From: Rhizobium sp. AC27/96
GTDB taxonomy: Bacteria; Pseudomonadota; Alphaproteobacteria; Rhizobiales; Rhizobiaceae
Reading direction: 5' to 3'
Assembly (NCBI RefSeq): GCF_001692325.1
Contig: NZ_LXKN01000026.1
Location: 1-64,000, forward strand
DNA length: 64,000 nucleotides
Program-made: the position numbers and the translations under genes
Part shown: positions 43,843 through 52,907 of the stretch, in pieces
Position numbering within the stretch: the first letter of the stretch is position 1
Layout: every line of letters starts with the position of its first letter
The notes under the pieces: generated by a model
Told to the model about the DNA's origin: nothing
Databases searched by the model: none
What the model saw: the letters and a program-made list of their open reading frames with translations, nothing else

Positions 43843-44079
43843 ATGATCGAGGCCGCTCGTTTTGTCTTTCGCGGGCAAATGGTGTGCGACAGTTTCGTCG
43901 AGTTTGCTCGGCACCGTGCGCGCCGGCTGGATCTGCATATCGAGTTCGGAGCCTGTGACGCGCGATCCGCGACGCTTGCCGTCAAAGGCCAGAACGATCT
44001 TGTCGACGCCTTCGAGATGGCGTGCAGCCTCGGCCCCTATGATTGCGTTATCCTCGATATCGAGCGGAGTAGCTTATGA
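43843..44079 (+). CDS. Acylphosphatase-like small protein (catalytic residues missing)
   Basis: 78 residues. ARFVFRGQMVCDSFVEFARHRARRLDL, the ATLAVKGQNDLVDAFEMACSLGP segment and the DCVILDIE end follow the acylphosphatase pattern (V.G.VQGV.FR..V...A..LGL ... G....V..F...L..GP ... V..V). However, the phosphate-binding GV.FR loop reads MVCDSF, so the catalytic Arg is absent. It is probably a non-enzymatic relative, perhaps a scaffold or regulator for the oxygenase. It overlaps the Rieske gene by 4 bp (ATGA). First gene of the plus-strand operon. Confidence 0.55.
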   Translation: MIEAARFVFRGQMVCDSFVEFARHRARRLDLHIEFGACDARSATLAVKGQNDLVDAFEMACSLGPYDCVILDIERSSL

Positions 44080-44726
44080 AACTGGAAGCAGGATGGGTGC
44101 CGGTCGCGCTTTCGGCGTCGATCGAGGCGGGAACCTCGGCTGGCGCCGTGGTTGATGGCAGCGAGATCGTCGTCTGGCGCGACAATAGCGGCAAGGCGCA
44201 TGTCTGGGAGGATCGCTGTCCGCATCGCGGCATGCGCATGAGCTTCGGCTTCGTTCGCGGCGATCACATCGCCTGCCTCTATCACGGCTGGCAGTACGAT
44301 ACCGCCGGGCAATGTCGTTATATTCCCGCGCATCCGAGCCTCGAAGTGCCGCAGACCATCAAGGTGCCGACCTATGCGTCCGAAGAGAAATACGGGATCG
44401 TCTGGGCGACGGCGGCAGCGGAAGCCTCCGCGCCTGAAATCGACGGTTTAACCGAGGTAACCCCGGTGCGCAGCCTCTACATCGATCGCAGCGCGGACGA
44501 CGTCGCTGCCGCGTTGCGAGAGAGCGGTGTCACCGATGTCGGCCTGCTCCAGGTGGGCGACGATCGTCTGCTGGTGGCGCTGCAAAGCATCTCGCAGAAC
44601 AAGGCAGCGCTACACATCGTCATTGCCGGGGCGCCCGCCGTGCATGCCGGCGCCAAGCAGAAGCACTATGCTGTTTGGGCCGAAAGGCTTCGTTTCGATC
44701 TCGAACAGAAAGCGGAGGTCGCCTGA
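44076..44726 (+). CDS. Rieske 2Fe-2S protein (electron-transfer half of split oxygenase)
   Basis: 216 residues. Cluster ligands are Cys48/His50 in RCPHRG and Cys67/His70 in CLYHGW, the standard oxygenase-type Rieske spacing. After the Rieske domain the catalytic iron site is missing: there is no D..H....H motif, only a degenerate about 100-residue tail. It complements the FeS-less oxygenase subunit at 37938. It overlaps the upstream small protein by 4 bp and the downstream GST by 1 bp (TGATG), so the three are made together. It could also be a ferredoxin-like donor to another enzyme. Confidence 0.88.
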   Translation: MKLEAGWVPVALSASIEAGTSAGAVVDGSEIVVWRDNSGKAHVWEDRCPHRGMRMSFGFVRGDHIACLYHGWQYDTAGQCRYIPAHPSLEVPQTIKVPTYASEEKYGIVWATAAAEASAPEIDGLTEVTPVRSLYIDRSADDVAAALRESGVTDVGLLQVGDDRLLVALQSISQNKAALHIVIAGAPAVHAGAKQKHYAVWAERLRFDLEQKAEVA

Positions 44727-45358
44727 TGGCCGGCATTACGCTTTACAATTACGAGATGGATGAGGGCAGCTATCGCGTCCGCCTGCTACTTTCCATGCTG
44801 AAGCTCGATCATACGACCGTCGCCGTCGATATGTTTCCGGGCCGCGAGGAGACGAAGCCGGCTATGCTCGCGCTCAATCCGGCGGGAACGATGCCTGTCC
44901 TCAGCGACAACGACCTCGTGCTGCATGGTGCCGAGGCTATCCTTGCCTATCTCGCCAAGGCCCACGATCCAGCCGGTCTCTGGCTACCTAAGGATGCGTC
45001 TGCCTTCGGCGCGACGATGACGTGGCTGCATTTTTCCGCGACAGCACTGGCGCCCGCCGTGGCGGCGCGACTGAAATCCCTGTTCGATACGCCCGGCGAT
45101 GAAAGAGCCCTTCATGCCGGTGCGCGCAAGGCTTTCCGCCTCATGGACGACCATATGACGCTGCGTCAGTTCGATGGCTGCGAATGGTTCGTCGGCGATG
45201 GCCCGACGCTTGCCGATCTGACGTTGTTTCCGTCTTTCGCGCTCAGCCGTGACTATGGTATCGATCACGACGACTATCCGGCGCTCCGCCGTTGGGTGCG
45301 GCGCTTCCGGATGATCGATGGGTTCCGCACCATGCCGGGCATACCCGACTATCACTGA
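44726..45358 (+). CDS. Glutathione S-transferase family protein
   Basis: 210 residues. The thioredoxin-like N-terminal half reads ITLYNYEMDEGSYRVRLLLSMLKL, with NPAGTMPVLSDNDLVLHGAEAILAYLA (the conserved cis-Pro and GSH gamma-Glu contact ES/GA region). The C-terminal helical half ends FEGCEWFVGDGPTLADLTLFPSF-like (here FDGCEWFVGDGPTLADLTLFPSF). Coupled to the Rieske gene by TGATG. In Pseudomonas methylxanthine degradation a GST-like protein (NdmE) holds NdmC and NdmD together, so a structural role in the split oxygenase is plausible, as is a normal conjugation role. Confidence 0.88.
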   Translation: MAGITLYNYEMDEGSYRVRLLLSMLKLDHTTVAVDMFPGREETKPAMLALNPAGTMPVLSDNDLVLHGAEAILAYLAKAHDPAGLWLPKDASAFGATMTWLHFSATALAPAVAARLKSLFDTPGDERALHAGARKAFRLMDDHMTLRQFDGCEWFVGDGPTLADLTLFPSFALSRDYGIDHDDYPALRRWVRRFRMIDGFRTMPGIPDYH

Positions 45359-45376
45359 TTTCGAATGGGGGATTCG

Positions 45377-47176
45377 ATGACGCTCACACGCTTTTCCGTC
45401 AAGCCGCTCTCGACCATGACGCGCACGCTCGCCGATGTTGCCTCGGCACGCCGCGAGCCGGATCTGGTGATCAAGGGCGCGCGCGTGCTGTCGACCTATT
45501 CGGAGCGGATTCTGCCCGACAAGGAAGTCTGGGTTTCGGGCGGCCGTATCGCCGCCGTGAAGCCGGCGGGCAGTTATAGGGGCGGCGGTGCCAAACTCTA
45601 TGACGCCAGGGGAGGGATCATTGCGCCCGGCCTCGTCGACCCGCACATCCATATCGAATCGAGCATGGTGACGGCTTGCGCCTATGCCGAGGCCGCTCTC
45701 CTCAACGGGACGACGACCATCTTCTGCGACAGCCACGAGATCGGCAATGTCATGGATGTCGCCGGCGTCGAGGCCATGCTGGAGGATGCGCGCCATGCGC
45801 CGCTGTCGATCTTCCTGACGGTGCCGAGCACGGTGCCGGCAACCTCGCCGCAGCTCGAGACGGCCGGTGGCGATCTGACGCCGCAGAAGATCGCCGATCT
45901 CTTCGACAAATGGCCGGAAGCCCTCGCACTCGGCGAAAAGATGGATTTCGTGCAGGTGGCGATGGGCGATGAGCGCAGTCACGCGATCCTGGCCGCTGCG
46001 CTGGAGCGTGGGCGGCCGGTCTCTGGCCATGTCTACGGTCGTGAATTCGTTGCCGCCTATGCGGCATCCGGCGTCACCGATACGCACGAGGCCATCGACC
46101 GCGAGATCGCCGATGACCTCTTGGAGGCCGGCATCTGGCTGTTCCTGCGCGGCGGTCCGCCGACGACACCCTGGCACAGCCTGCCGCACGCCATCAAGAC
46201 CATCACCGAGCTCGGCGCTTCGCACAAGCGCATCGCCGTCTGCACCGACGACCGCGATGCCGAAGACCTTCTGCTCTTCGGGCTCGACTGGGTGACGCGC
46301 GAAGCCGTCAAGGCCGGCATGACGCCGGAGCAGGCCTGGGCCATGGGTTCGCTTCACGGTGCGACCCGCTTCGGCATGGAAAACGAGATCGGTGGTCTCG
46401 GCGGCGGTCGCCGCGCCGATCTGGTGCTGCTGACCGACGACCTGAAGCCGGTCAGCACCTGGTATGGCGGCGAGCTGGTGGTCGAAGACCGCAAGGTCAC
46501 CCCCGTCCTCGATGCCGCGCTGTCCAGTCCCTATCGTTATCCGGAAGCTGCTTATCATACCGTGAAATTGCCGAAGGCGCTGAAACTGACGCCGGAGCTG
46601 CCGACCGGAACGGTGATCGCCCACACTATCAAGACCGAGCTGCCGGGTATCATTCTTGGGCATGTCACGGTCGAACTTGAGCCGGCAAATGATTGGCAGA
46701 CGCATTTCGACCGACATGGCCTCTGCTTCGTGACTGTGGTCGAGCGCCACGGCAAGTCTTCGGGCAACATCGCCTATGGTCTTCTGAACAACTTCAATTT
46801 GAAGAAGGGCGCGGTTGCCTCTTCCGTCGGCCATGACAGCCACAACATCATCATCGCCGGCACCAACGAGGCAGATATGAAGGTCGCGCTCGATGCGATC
46901 GAGGCCGTACAAGGCGGCGTCTGCGTGGTCATGGATGGCAAGGTGACGGCCATGGTGCCGCTGCCGATCGCCGGACTTCTCTCCGACAAGCGCGTGCATG
47001 AGGTGGCGGAAGAGGTGAAGGCTTTGAAGGTCGAATGGGAAAAGGCCGGCTGCACCATCGCCTATATGGGCTTCAACCTCATCCCGCTCTCCGTCATTCC
47101 GGAAATCCGCATCACCGACAAGGGTCTCGTGCTCGTGCCGGAGATGACGATCGCGCCATTGTTCGAGGAAATTTAG
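45377..47176 (+). CDS. ade: Adenine deaminase
   Basis: 599 residues. PGLVDPHIHIESSMVTACAYAEAALLNGTTTIFCDSHEIGNV is the metal-binding opening of the family (HIHIESS, SHEIANV type). GHVYGREFVAAYAASGVTDTHEA and CTDDRDAEDLLLFG follow, and the C-terminal domain has GHDSHNIIIAGTNEADM. It converts adenine to hypoxanthine. Start at 45377 follows GGGGG with 6 nt spacing; an in-frame ATG at 45365 has none. It lies 18 bp after the GST and completes the plus-strand purine operon; with guanine deaminase it feeds hypoxanthine/xanthine to the purine ring degradation path. Confidence 0.95.
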   Translation: MTLTRFSVKPLSTMTRTLADVASARREPDLVIKGARVLSTYSERILPDKEVWVSGGRIAAVKPAGSYRGGGAKLYDARGGIIAPGLVDPHIHIESSMVTACAYAEAALLNGTTTIFCDSHEIGNVMDVAGVEAMLEDARHAPLSIFLTVPSTVPATSPQLETAGGDLTPQKIADLFDKWPEALALGEKMDFVQVAMGDERSHAILAAALERGRPVSGHVYGREFVAAYAASGVTDTHEAIDREIADDLLEAGIWLFLRGGPPTTPWHSLPHAIKTITELGASHKRIAVCTDDRDAEDLLLFGLDWVTREAVKAGMTPEQAWAMGSLHGATRFGMENEIGGLGGGRRADLVLLTDDLKPVSTWYGGELVVEDRKVTPVLDAALSSPYRYPEAAYHTVKLPKALKLTPELPTGTVIAHTIKTELPGIILGHVTVELEPANDWQTHFDRHGLCFVTVVERHGKSSGNIAYGLLNNFNLKKGAVASSVGHDSHNIIIAGTNEADMKVALDAIEAVQGGVCVVMDGKVTAMVPLPIAGLLSDKRVHEVAEEVKALKVEWEKAGCTIAYMGFNLIPLSVIPEIRITDKGLVLVPEMTIAPLFEEI

Positions 47177-47230
47177 AGAAAACCGTCAGCTCCGCGTGCC
47201 GCAATTCATGCCCATAACTGTCTTGGCGCT

Positions 47231-47248
47231 CCCGGTCGAAAGGCCGGG
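47231..47248. terminator. Hairpin after adenine deaminase
   Basis: CCCGG (47231-47235) pairs with CCGGG (47244-47248), followed by a T-rich GTTTCTT on the plus strand. It is a modest intrinsic terminator for the purine operon. The remaining 47177-47499 contain no supportable gene and should hold the promoter of the next pair. Confidence 0.45.
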
Positions 47249-47499
47249 GTTTCTTGCGCGGCTGGAGATGCAGGCCAACAATCGAGCGCCCATTCCATAA
47301 GCCGAAAATACAGGACCAAAGGGTGTATTCCTGTAAAATCAATCCAAGCGGTTGCAATCCATCTTCAAATCAATATTTTCCGCTGGGAGAGTGGCCTCAG
47401 ATGCAGGCATCGGAATAGGCGATAGGATCTTCCCATCAGTCCAATGAAATCCCCATTCATTGCTCGGCCAAGGCTCCGTTCGGCTCCATCGTTGTGCGG

Positions 47500-49407
47500 A
47501 TGTGCCGCATGAATGTCAGGGTCATCGCACCACGCGACGTTATCAATGCCGGCCTTATCCGGGATGCGATCATTGCCCGAAGCCGTGCTCGCCGCGACCA
47601 TCCGGATATCCGGCGCTGGCTTGAGACCCATTTCTTTCGCTGGGTGATCGGCTGCTTTGAGCATGCCTTGCCCGTGACCGATGCCAAGGCGTGGCATATT
47701 TGCGTCGGCGCCCAACCCATCCCCAACTGGTTCCAGGCCAAGCTGGCCGCCGGCGTCCAGGGCATGATCTATATTGATGCCGAGCATAATCTATTGCGTG
47801 AGCAGGAAGCGCGGCTGGTGGAATTCCTGCACTCGCGGCTCGACACCCGCTTGGCCGGGCGCTTTCAGCGCATCTCCTTTGCTGCTGCCGACGAAGCCTG
47901 GCGAAAGGATCATGAGCGTATGCGCCGCAAGCGCACGCGCGGATGGTGGCCCAGCCACAGGCAGGTCCTGACCGAAATCATCACCACGCCCAATGGGCGC
48001 TTTGTCGAGCTGCGCGGCTCGGGGGACCTCCTGCGTGCCGAAATGGCCTATGAGTCGTTTCACATGCAGCATTGCCTCGGTCAGTTCGCCAACCACGACC
48101 GGCTTGAGGGAGGCTATGGCGAACAATATGCCAGGGGTTGCGAGGAAGGGCGCATACGCCTGTTCAGTCTGCGCGACGCGAACAATCATCCGCATGTGAC
48201 GATCAGCCTTGCCGATGACCTCGGTGACTGGAGCGTCGATCAGATCAAAGGCAAGCAGAACTCCGTCCCGGCCGCCCGCTACATGCCGGATGTGCTGCTA
48301 TTGCTGAACAACCTGCGCCCTCGGCCGAACGACAGCACCGACCTGGTGCTGCTTGGCCTTATCGCCCATGAATTACCCACTGTCCTTGGCCGTGCGATGG
48401 GGTTCAGTTATCAGTCTTTCGCCGAGCTTACCTCCGCCGATCTTCAGCGTGATCTCGTTGCCACCCTCCCGCATTTGCTGGCCCTGCATCCTGATCCGGA
48501 TGTCCAGCTCCAATGGCTGGCACTGGGTGCGGGCGGCGATATTTCCGCCACGACGAGAGAGCCGGGTGCTGCGATCATGGCTGCCTTGGCGGTGACGGCC
48601 CTTGATAGATCCACCTCGTCGGCCGGAGAGAGGCTCGCGGAGATCTTCGCCAATCACTTTTCGAACTGGCAAGGCACCCTCTCGGCCAAGGATGCACCTT
48701 CTTCTGAGCGAGAGGGCGGCGGTTGGCTCAGCCGTCTCCTGGCGCCGGCGAAAACCTCCCCGCCCATCGGAGAGCCTGACACCCACCGCAAATGGGCGCT
48801 TGCTATGACCGAGCCGCTGTTTCATCGCCACGCAGTCACCGGCGTGACACGTGGTCTTCGGCTCGGCGCGCCATTGGCCGTGCCGCAGCGTCAGCAATCC
48901 CTCGTTCGAACCGAGCTCGGCCTCGACCAAGCCAGGGACGAAGAGGTTCTGGCCCGGTTTCAGCAGGAGTTTTTCCGCGTTCCCGAATTCGAGCGGCTCG
49001 GCGCTTCCGCTGGCCGTCAAAAGGGTTTGGCGCGCCAGCTTCTCGCCGCGCACGCCATGCGGCAGAGCTATATCCTTCGTCTTCTGGCCGCCTGGGGCCT
49101 GATCGATGAGACGCTCGGTTGGGCGCTGCTCTTTCTCAATGCCCAGCGCGTACGCGATTGTTTCCTCGGCTGGGATGAATTCGGTCTTGCAGCCGCGCGC
49201 GGCAGAGCGTTGCGGGCCGCTTGGCTGTCGCATGAACCGCACCATGGTCAGGGCACCCATCCCAGCAAAGCCACGGAGAACGAATGGCAGGATTTCCATA
49301 CGTCTCCCGAATACATCTGGAAGCGACTGCAATGGTCGTCCTTCAATCTCGTCATGCCGGGGCTTGCCCCGGATCCCTCTTTACAGCAGCACAATAGGAA
49401 TCACTGA
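47500..49407 (+). CDS. PcfJ-like / DUF1266-like protein of unknown function
   Basis: About 635 residues. Residues about 180-260 (ESFHMQHCLGQF, then RIRLFSLRDANNHPHVTISL and DQIKGKQNSVPAARY) follow the PcfJ-like pattern. Residues about 430-570 (KWALAMTEPLFHRHAVTG to LRLLAAWGLIDETLGWALLFLNAQRVRDCFLGWDEFGLAAARGRALRA) resemble DUF1266. No signal peptide or membrane span. The start is uncertain: GTG 47494, ATG 47500 or ATG 47509, none with a good Shine-Dalgarno. The stop overlaps the next ATG (TGATG). DUF1266 and DUF4034 genes are often seen near secretion and polymorphic-toxin loci, but no such partner is here. Confidence 0.65.
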   Translation: MCRMNVRVIAPRDVINAGLIRDAIIARSRARRDHPDIRRWLETHFFRWVIGCFEHALPVTDAKAWHICVGAQPIPNWFQAKLAAGVQGMIYIDAEHNLLREQEARLVEFLHSRLDTRLAGRFQRISFAAADEAWRKDHERMRRKRTRGWWPSHRQVLTEIITTPNGRFVELRGSGDLLRAEMAYESFHMQHCLGQFANHDRLEGGYGEQYARGCEEGRIRLFSLRDANNHPHVTISLADDLGDWSVDQIKGKQNSVPAARYMPDVLLLLNNLRPRPNDSTDLVLLGLIAHELPTVLGRAMGFSYQSFAELTSADLQRDLVATLPHLLALHPDPDVQLQWLALGAGGDISATTREPGAAIMAALAVTALDRSTSSAGERLAEIFANHFSNWQGTLSAKDAPSSEREGGGWLSRLLAPAKTSPPIGEPDTHRKWALAMTEPLFHRHAVTGVTRGLRLGAPLAVPQRQQSLVRTELGLDQARDEEVLARFQQEFFRVPEFERLGASAGRQKGLARQLLAAHAMRQSYILRLLAAWGLIDETLGWALLFLNAQRVRDCFLGWDEFGLAAARGRALRAAWLSHEPHHGQGTHPSKATENEWQDFHTSPEYIWKRLQWSSFNLVMPGLAPDPSLQQHNRNH

Positions 49408-51419
49408 TGACCCAGATAGCGGCCCTGTCCGTCGAGGAAGCAACAGCACGCGATATTCCGGTGAACTTCGCAGTCTTGCTGCCGGCCCATCTCTGGGACG
49501 AAACCGAGCGGCTGCTGACGCGGCTGCGCGATGCGGCCGTCGATCGCCCAAGCCAGGGCGATTATTACGATGCGCTGCACGATTTCCATGCCTGCGCGGT
49601 GCAGGGCGGCCCCGCTATTCTGGAAGCCTTGCGCCTATGGCGGCAGGCTCGCCCGCTCAGTCACTTTCCAGCGATTCTCGAGGTGGCCTATTGGTCGGCC
49701 TGGTTCGGGGAATATCGTGGCACGGACATGGCCGATGAGGTGACGCCAGCCATGTGGACCTGCGCCCATAGAGCGCAGGATACCATGTTCCGTGCGCTCG
49801 TCAGGCTTCTGGTGCGAGACCAGCGGGCCTGGCTCGTCATCCCCGGCATCCTTCATTCGGTTGCCGCCGTCGGAGAGCCGGACTGGTGGGCAAAATGGCT
49901 TCTCGGTGGCGAACGTCCAAGCCGCATGCCGAACCACGGGACCTCCGATGAAATCGAGCAAATGTTTGCACACTCGGGTGGCGAGTTGATTGCTGAAATC
50001 AGCGTCACAGAACTGCCGGAGCATCTGCCCGCGATCTTGACCGGCGAGGCGCTGTCCTGGCGGCGCGACCAGCGGCGTGATCCGGTTGCTCCCTTGCAAT
50101 ACTGGCTGCGCGTCGCCTTCGCCATGGATCCATTCGCGCTCGAGGTGGCCTGCAGCTACGTATCGCTTCGAATGCCCCGCTGGGGCGGCAGCATCGAGGA
50201 GATGCTGGCTTTCGCCGACTCGCCTCTGTGCGAGCGCTTCAGTGAAATCGACCGCAATGTGCTGCGCTATTTCGCCTGGTTCGACGAGCTTGAGCTCGAT
50301 GGCTATATGTTCGAAGACCCGCGCGTGGTGCAAAACCAGCTGCGTATCGGCGAGCGTCTGCTGAAACGCCCCTTGCCGGAGAACCTGCGGGGCCGCGTCC
50401 ACAAATATGTCGCCTATCTCTTCGCCAAGCTCGACCGCGTCGAGGAGGCTTGCAAGCACTATGCACAGAGCGCGCCGCACAATTTTTTTGAGGACTGGCA
50501 GATCACTCGCGCTGTCGAGGTCTGGATGGCAAGCAAGGATAAAGGACTGTGGCTAGGGCAGGTCGCCGACCGTAATTGCCTTGCCAGCGCGCGGGGCGCC
50601 TCCCTCTACGGCTTCCTGTGCTCTCAGGGCTGGGCCGGGGTCGAGAAGCGGCCGGAGGTGGCGGATGGCTGGTACAAGCGTGCAGCCGAAATGACCCCTG
50701 ATCTCACCGATGTCACGGCCTCGCCATTCAACAGCCTGTCCAAGTTCGCGGAATTCGAAGGCGACGAGGCCCTCGTGCCGATGTGGGCCAAGGCCGCCGA
50801 GTATGGCGACGCCTCCTCGCAATTCCTCAGCGGTTTCCATTTTCACGGCAAGGACAGGCAGCGCTCGCTCGATCTTTATCGCCAGGCGGCGGCCAGCAAT
50901 CATCCGACGGCTATCTACAATCTGGCCTATACTCAGCTCCTTGCCATATGCGATGAGGAGATTACCGGTGCGGAGGCGGACGAGGCCGTCAGGGATGCGC
51001 TTCTTCATCTCGACAAGGCGCGGGACTTTTTCCCGATCTTGCTTGAAGAGGACCCCAGCTCGATCAACCTGGATATCTGGCGGCGCATCAGGGCTGCCCA
51101 TGCCTGGCTTCTGCGCAGCGAAGCGTTCCCGCTATTTGCACGCCAACATGTCTTGCAGCCGGTGCTCGAATTCGCCGGGAGCGGCGATGCCGGCTGCATG
51201 GTCGCGCTCGGCTGGTGGTATGCCGACAAGGAACTGAAAAGCTACAATCATCAGGAGGCGGTGCGCTGGATCGAGGCAGCACGCCTTGCCAATCCAGATC
51301 AGGAATTCCTGGAGGGCCTGTTAGACAAGGTCGAGGGAAGCTCCTTCTGGAGCATATTCAGATATAGCTGGGTTCAGCGACGGGTGAAGCGCGAGGGCCT
51401 GCCGGGGCAGGTGGATTAG
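49407..51419 (+). CDS. DUF4034/Sel1-like repeat protein
   Basis: 670 residues, soluble. The N-terminal half (YDALHDFHACAVQGGPAILEALRLWRQARPLSHFPAILEVAYWSAWFGEYRG, then VTPAMWTCAHRAQDTMFRAL) has the DUF4034-like layout. The C-terminal half has Sel1/TPR-like helix pairs (YGDASSQFLSGFHFHGKDRQRSLDLYRQAAASNHPTAIYNLAY, and GDAGCMVALGWWYADKELKSYNHQEAVRWIEAARLA). It is translationally coupled to the 47500 gene (TGATG), so the two proteins probably act together, but no function is known. The repeats suggest protein-protein contacts. Confidence 0.7.
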   Translation: MTQIAALSVEEATARDIPVNFAVLLPAHLWDETERLLTRLRDAAVDRPSQGDYYDALHDFHACAVQGGPAILEALRLWRQARPLSHFPAILEVAYWSAWFGEYRGTDMADEVTPAMWTCAHRAQDTMFRALVRLLVRDQRAWLVIPGILHSVAAVGEPDWWAKWLLGGERPSRMPNHGTSDEIEQMFAHSGGELIAEISVTELPEHLPAILTGEALSWRRDQRRDPVAPLQYWLRVAFAMDPFALEVACSYVSLRMPRWGGSIEEMLAFADSPLCERFSEIDRNVLRYFAWFDELELDGYMFEDPRVVQNQLRIGERLLKRPLPENLRGRVHKYVAYLFAKLDRVEEACKHYAQSAPHNFFEDWQITRAVEVWMASKDKGLWLGQVADRNCLASARGASLYGFLCSQGWAGVEKRPEVADGWYKRAAEMTPDLTDVTASPFNSLSKFAEFEGDEALVPMWAKAAEYGDASSQFLSGFHFHGKDRQRSLDLYRQAAASNHPTAIYNLAYTQLLAICDEEITGAEADEAVRDALLHLDKARDFFPILLEEDPSSINLDIWRRIRAAHAWLLRSEAFPLFARQHVLQPVLEFAGSGDAGCMVALGWWYADKELKSYNHQEAVRWIEAARLANPDQEFLEGLLDKVEGSSFWSIFRYSWVQRRVKREGLPGQVD

Positions 51420-51471
51420 CACGCGCGGCCCTTGGCGCAGATATCCTCAGTGAGTAGCTGCCGGGACGAGA

Positions 51472-52905
51472 TCAAGCCGTCCTGGCTCGCCTCTGCCGCC
51501 AAACAATAAGCAGGGCAATGATCGCCAAGCCCACAACAACCGCCACGGCAATGCCGATGCGCGCCAGAAGCAGCAGCGAAGACGCAGGACCACCCGCCCG
51601 CACCTCGGCCACATTGGCAGGCGTCACCGGGGTGCCGGGTCGGCCGTAGTGTTCGATCACGTAGTTTGCCAAGGTGGCGACCTGATTGTCATTGAGCGCG
51701 TTGATATCGTTGGCCTTGCCGCCGAAGCCGGGCATGAAGGCCTGGCCATTGGGTGTGGTCCGGCTAACGCCATTCAGAATCGTGGAAATCAGATTGGTGT
51801 GATTGGTTCCGCCTGTCGCCGAATTGTGAAACAGGCTCGGATAATAGGTATCCTTGCTCCCCTGGCCGGAAGCCTGATGGCAGGACGCGCAATTGCCGTA
51901 AAACAGCACTGCGCCACTGGCTTGCTCATCCGTATCCGACCGGATCGGGTTTGCGCCTCGCAGGCTTGCAAGCTGGGTGAAGGACTGCCCATAGCCAAAC
52001 CGCGATTGGTCGTCGGATGCATCATGCAGCGGCGCGACGGTTTTGATGTAGGTCGCGATCGCCGATATATCGTCCGGCGTGAGGTGCGAAAAGCTGTGCT
52101 CGACGGCCTCTCCCATGCTGCCCGCCGCCTGCGCCTTGCCGGGCAGCGAACCGGTTGCCAGATAGCGGGCCAGTTCGTCCTTGCTCCAGCTTCCAATGCC
52201 GCTGATGGCATCGGAGGTGATGTTTGGCGCATACCATGGGCCGACCTGACCGCCGCCCAGATAGTGACTGGACAATTCCTGCATCAGGAAGCCGCGCGGC
52301 GTATGGCAGGTGCTGCAATGCGCGGCACCATCCGCAAGGTATTTGCCGCGATTCCACTCGGCTGATTGCGTGGCATCGGCTTCGCTATTGCCGCTGCCGA
52401 GGAACAGCAGGTTCCATGCCATCATCGACAGCCGGATATTCATCGGAAACGGCAGCGCCGTGGGCTTCGGCACGGTATCGACGGGGTCGATGCCGTGCTG
52501 CAGGTAGGTGTAGAGGTCGTGGATATCCGCGTCCGTCAACACATTGTATGATGTGTAAGGCATCGCCGGATATAGGTTCGCGCCATCGGCCCGAACGCCA
52601 CGGCGTACGGCACGGGAAAACTGCTCCTCCGTGTATTGCCCAATACCCGCCGTCGTAGAGGGCGTGATGTTGGTGGAGTAGATCGTGCCCACCGGCGAGG
52701 CGATGGCCAGTCCGCCCGCGAACGGCTTGCCACCCGGTGCCGTGTGACAGGCAACGCAATCCGATGCGATGGCGACATAGGCGCCGCGCTTGATCGAGGC
52801 TGCCTGCGCATCATCTCCTGCGGCCAAGGCGGCCGAGCTCGCGGACATCAGACAGATTGCAGCGCCTAAAAACCTGAAGCTAAGGAACCTGAGGAAAGTG
52901 TCCAC
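51472..52905 (-). CDS. Triheme cytochrome c subunit of a periplasmic GMC dehydrogenase
   Basis: 477 residues. A Sec signal peptide (MDTFLRFLSFRFLGAAICLMSASSAALAA) and three CxxCH heme sites: CVACH, CSTCH and CASCH. The C-terminal hydrophobic helix (LLLARIGIAVAVVVGLAIIALLIVW) anchors it to the membrane. It passes electrons from the flavoprotein at 52908 to the quinone pool, as in gluconate 2-dehydrogenase and FAD-glucose dehydrogenase. GTG start at 52905 lies 2 bp after the flavoprotein stop. Last gene of the three-subunit operon. Confidence 0.93.
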   Translation of the reverse strand: MDTFLRFLSFRFLGAAICLMSASSAALAAGDDAQAASIKRGAYVAIASDCVACHTAPGGKPFAGGLAIASPVGTIYSTNITPSTTAGIGQYTEEQFSRAVRRGVRADGANLYPAMPYTSYNVLTDADIHDLYTYLQHGIDPVDTVPKPTALPFPMNIRLSMMAWNLLFLGSGNSEADATQSAEWNRGKYLADGAAHCSTCHTPRGFLMQELSSHYLGGGQVGPWYAPNITSDAISGIGSWSKDELARYLATGSLPGKAQAAGSMGEAVEHSFSHLTPDDISAIATYIKTVAPLHDASDDQSRFGYGQSFTQLASLRGANPIRSDTDEQASGAVLFYGNCASCHQASGQGSKDTYYPSLFHNSATGGTNHTNLISTILNGVSRTTPNGQAFMPGFGGKANDINALNDNQVATLANYVIEHYGRPGTPVTPANVAEVRAGGPASSLLLLARIGIAVAVVVGLAIIALLIVWRQRRARTA

Positions 52906-52907
52906 GT

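Noticed and set aside
44984..46999. 671-codon open frame on the minus strand opposite the adenine deaminase gene
   Set aside because: It mirrors a well-supported gene. Its peptide is rich in Arg, His and Gly with no family motif, as expected for an antisense shadow in high-GC DNA.
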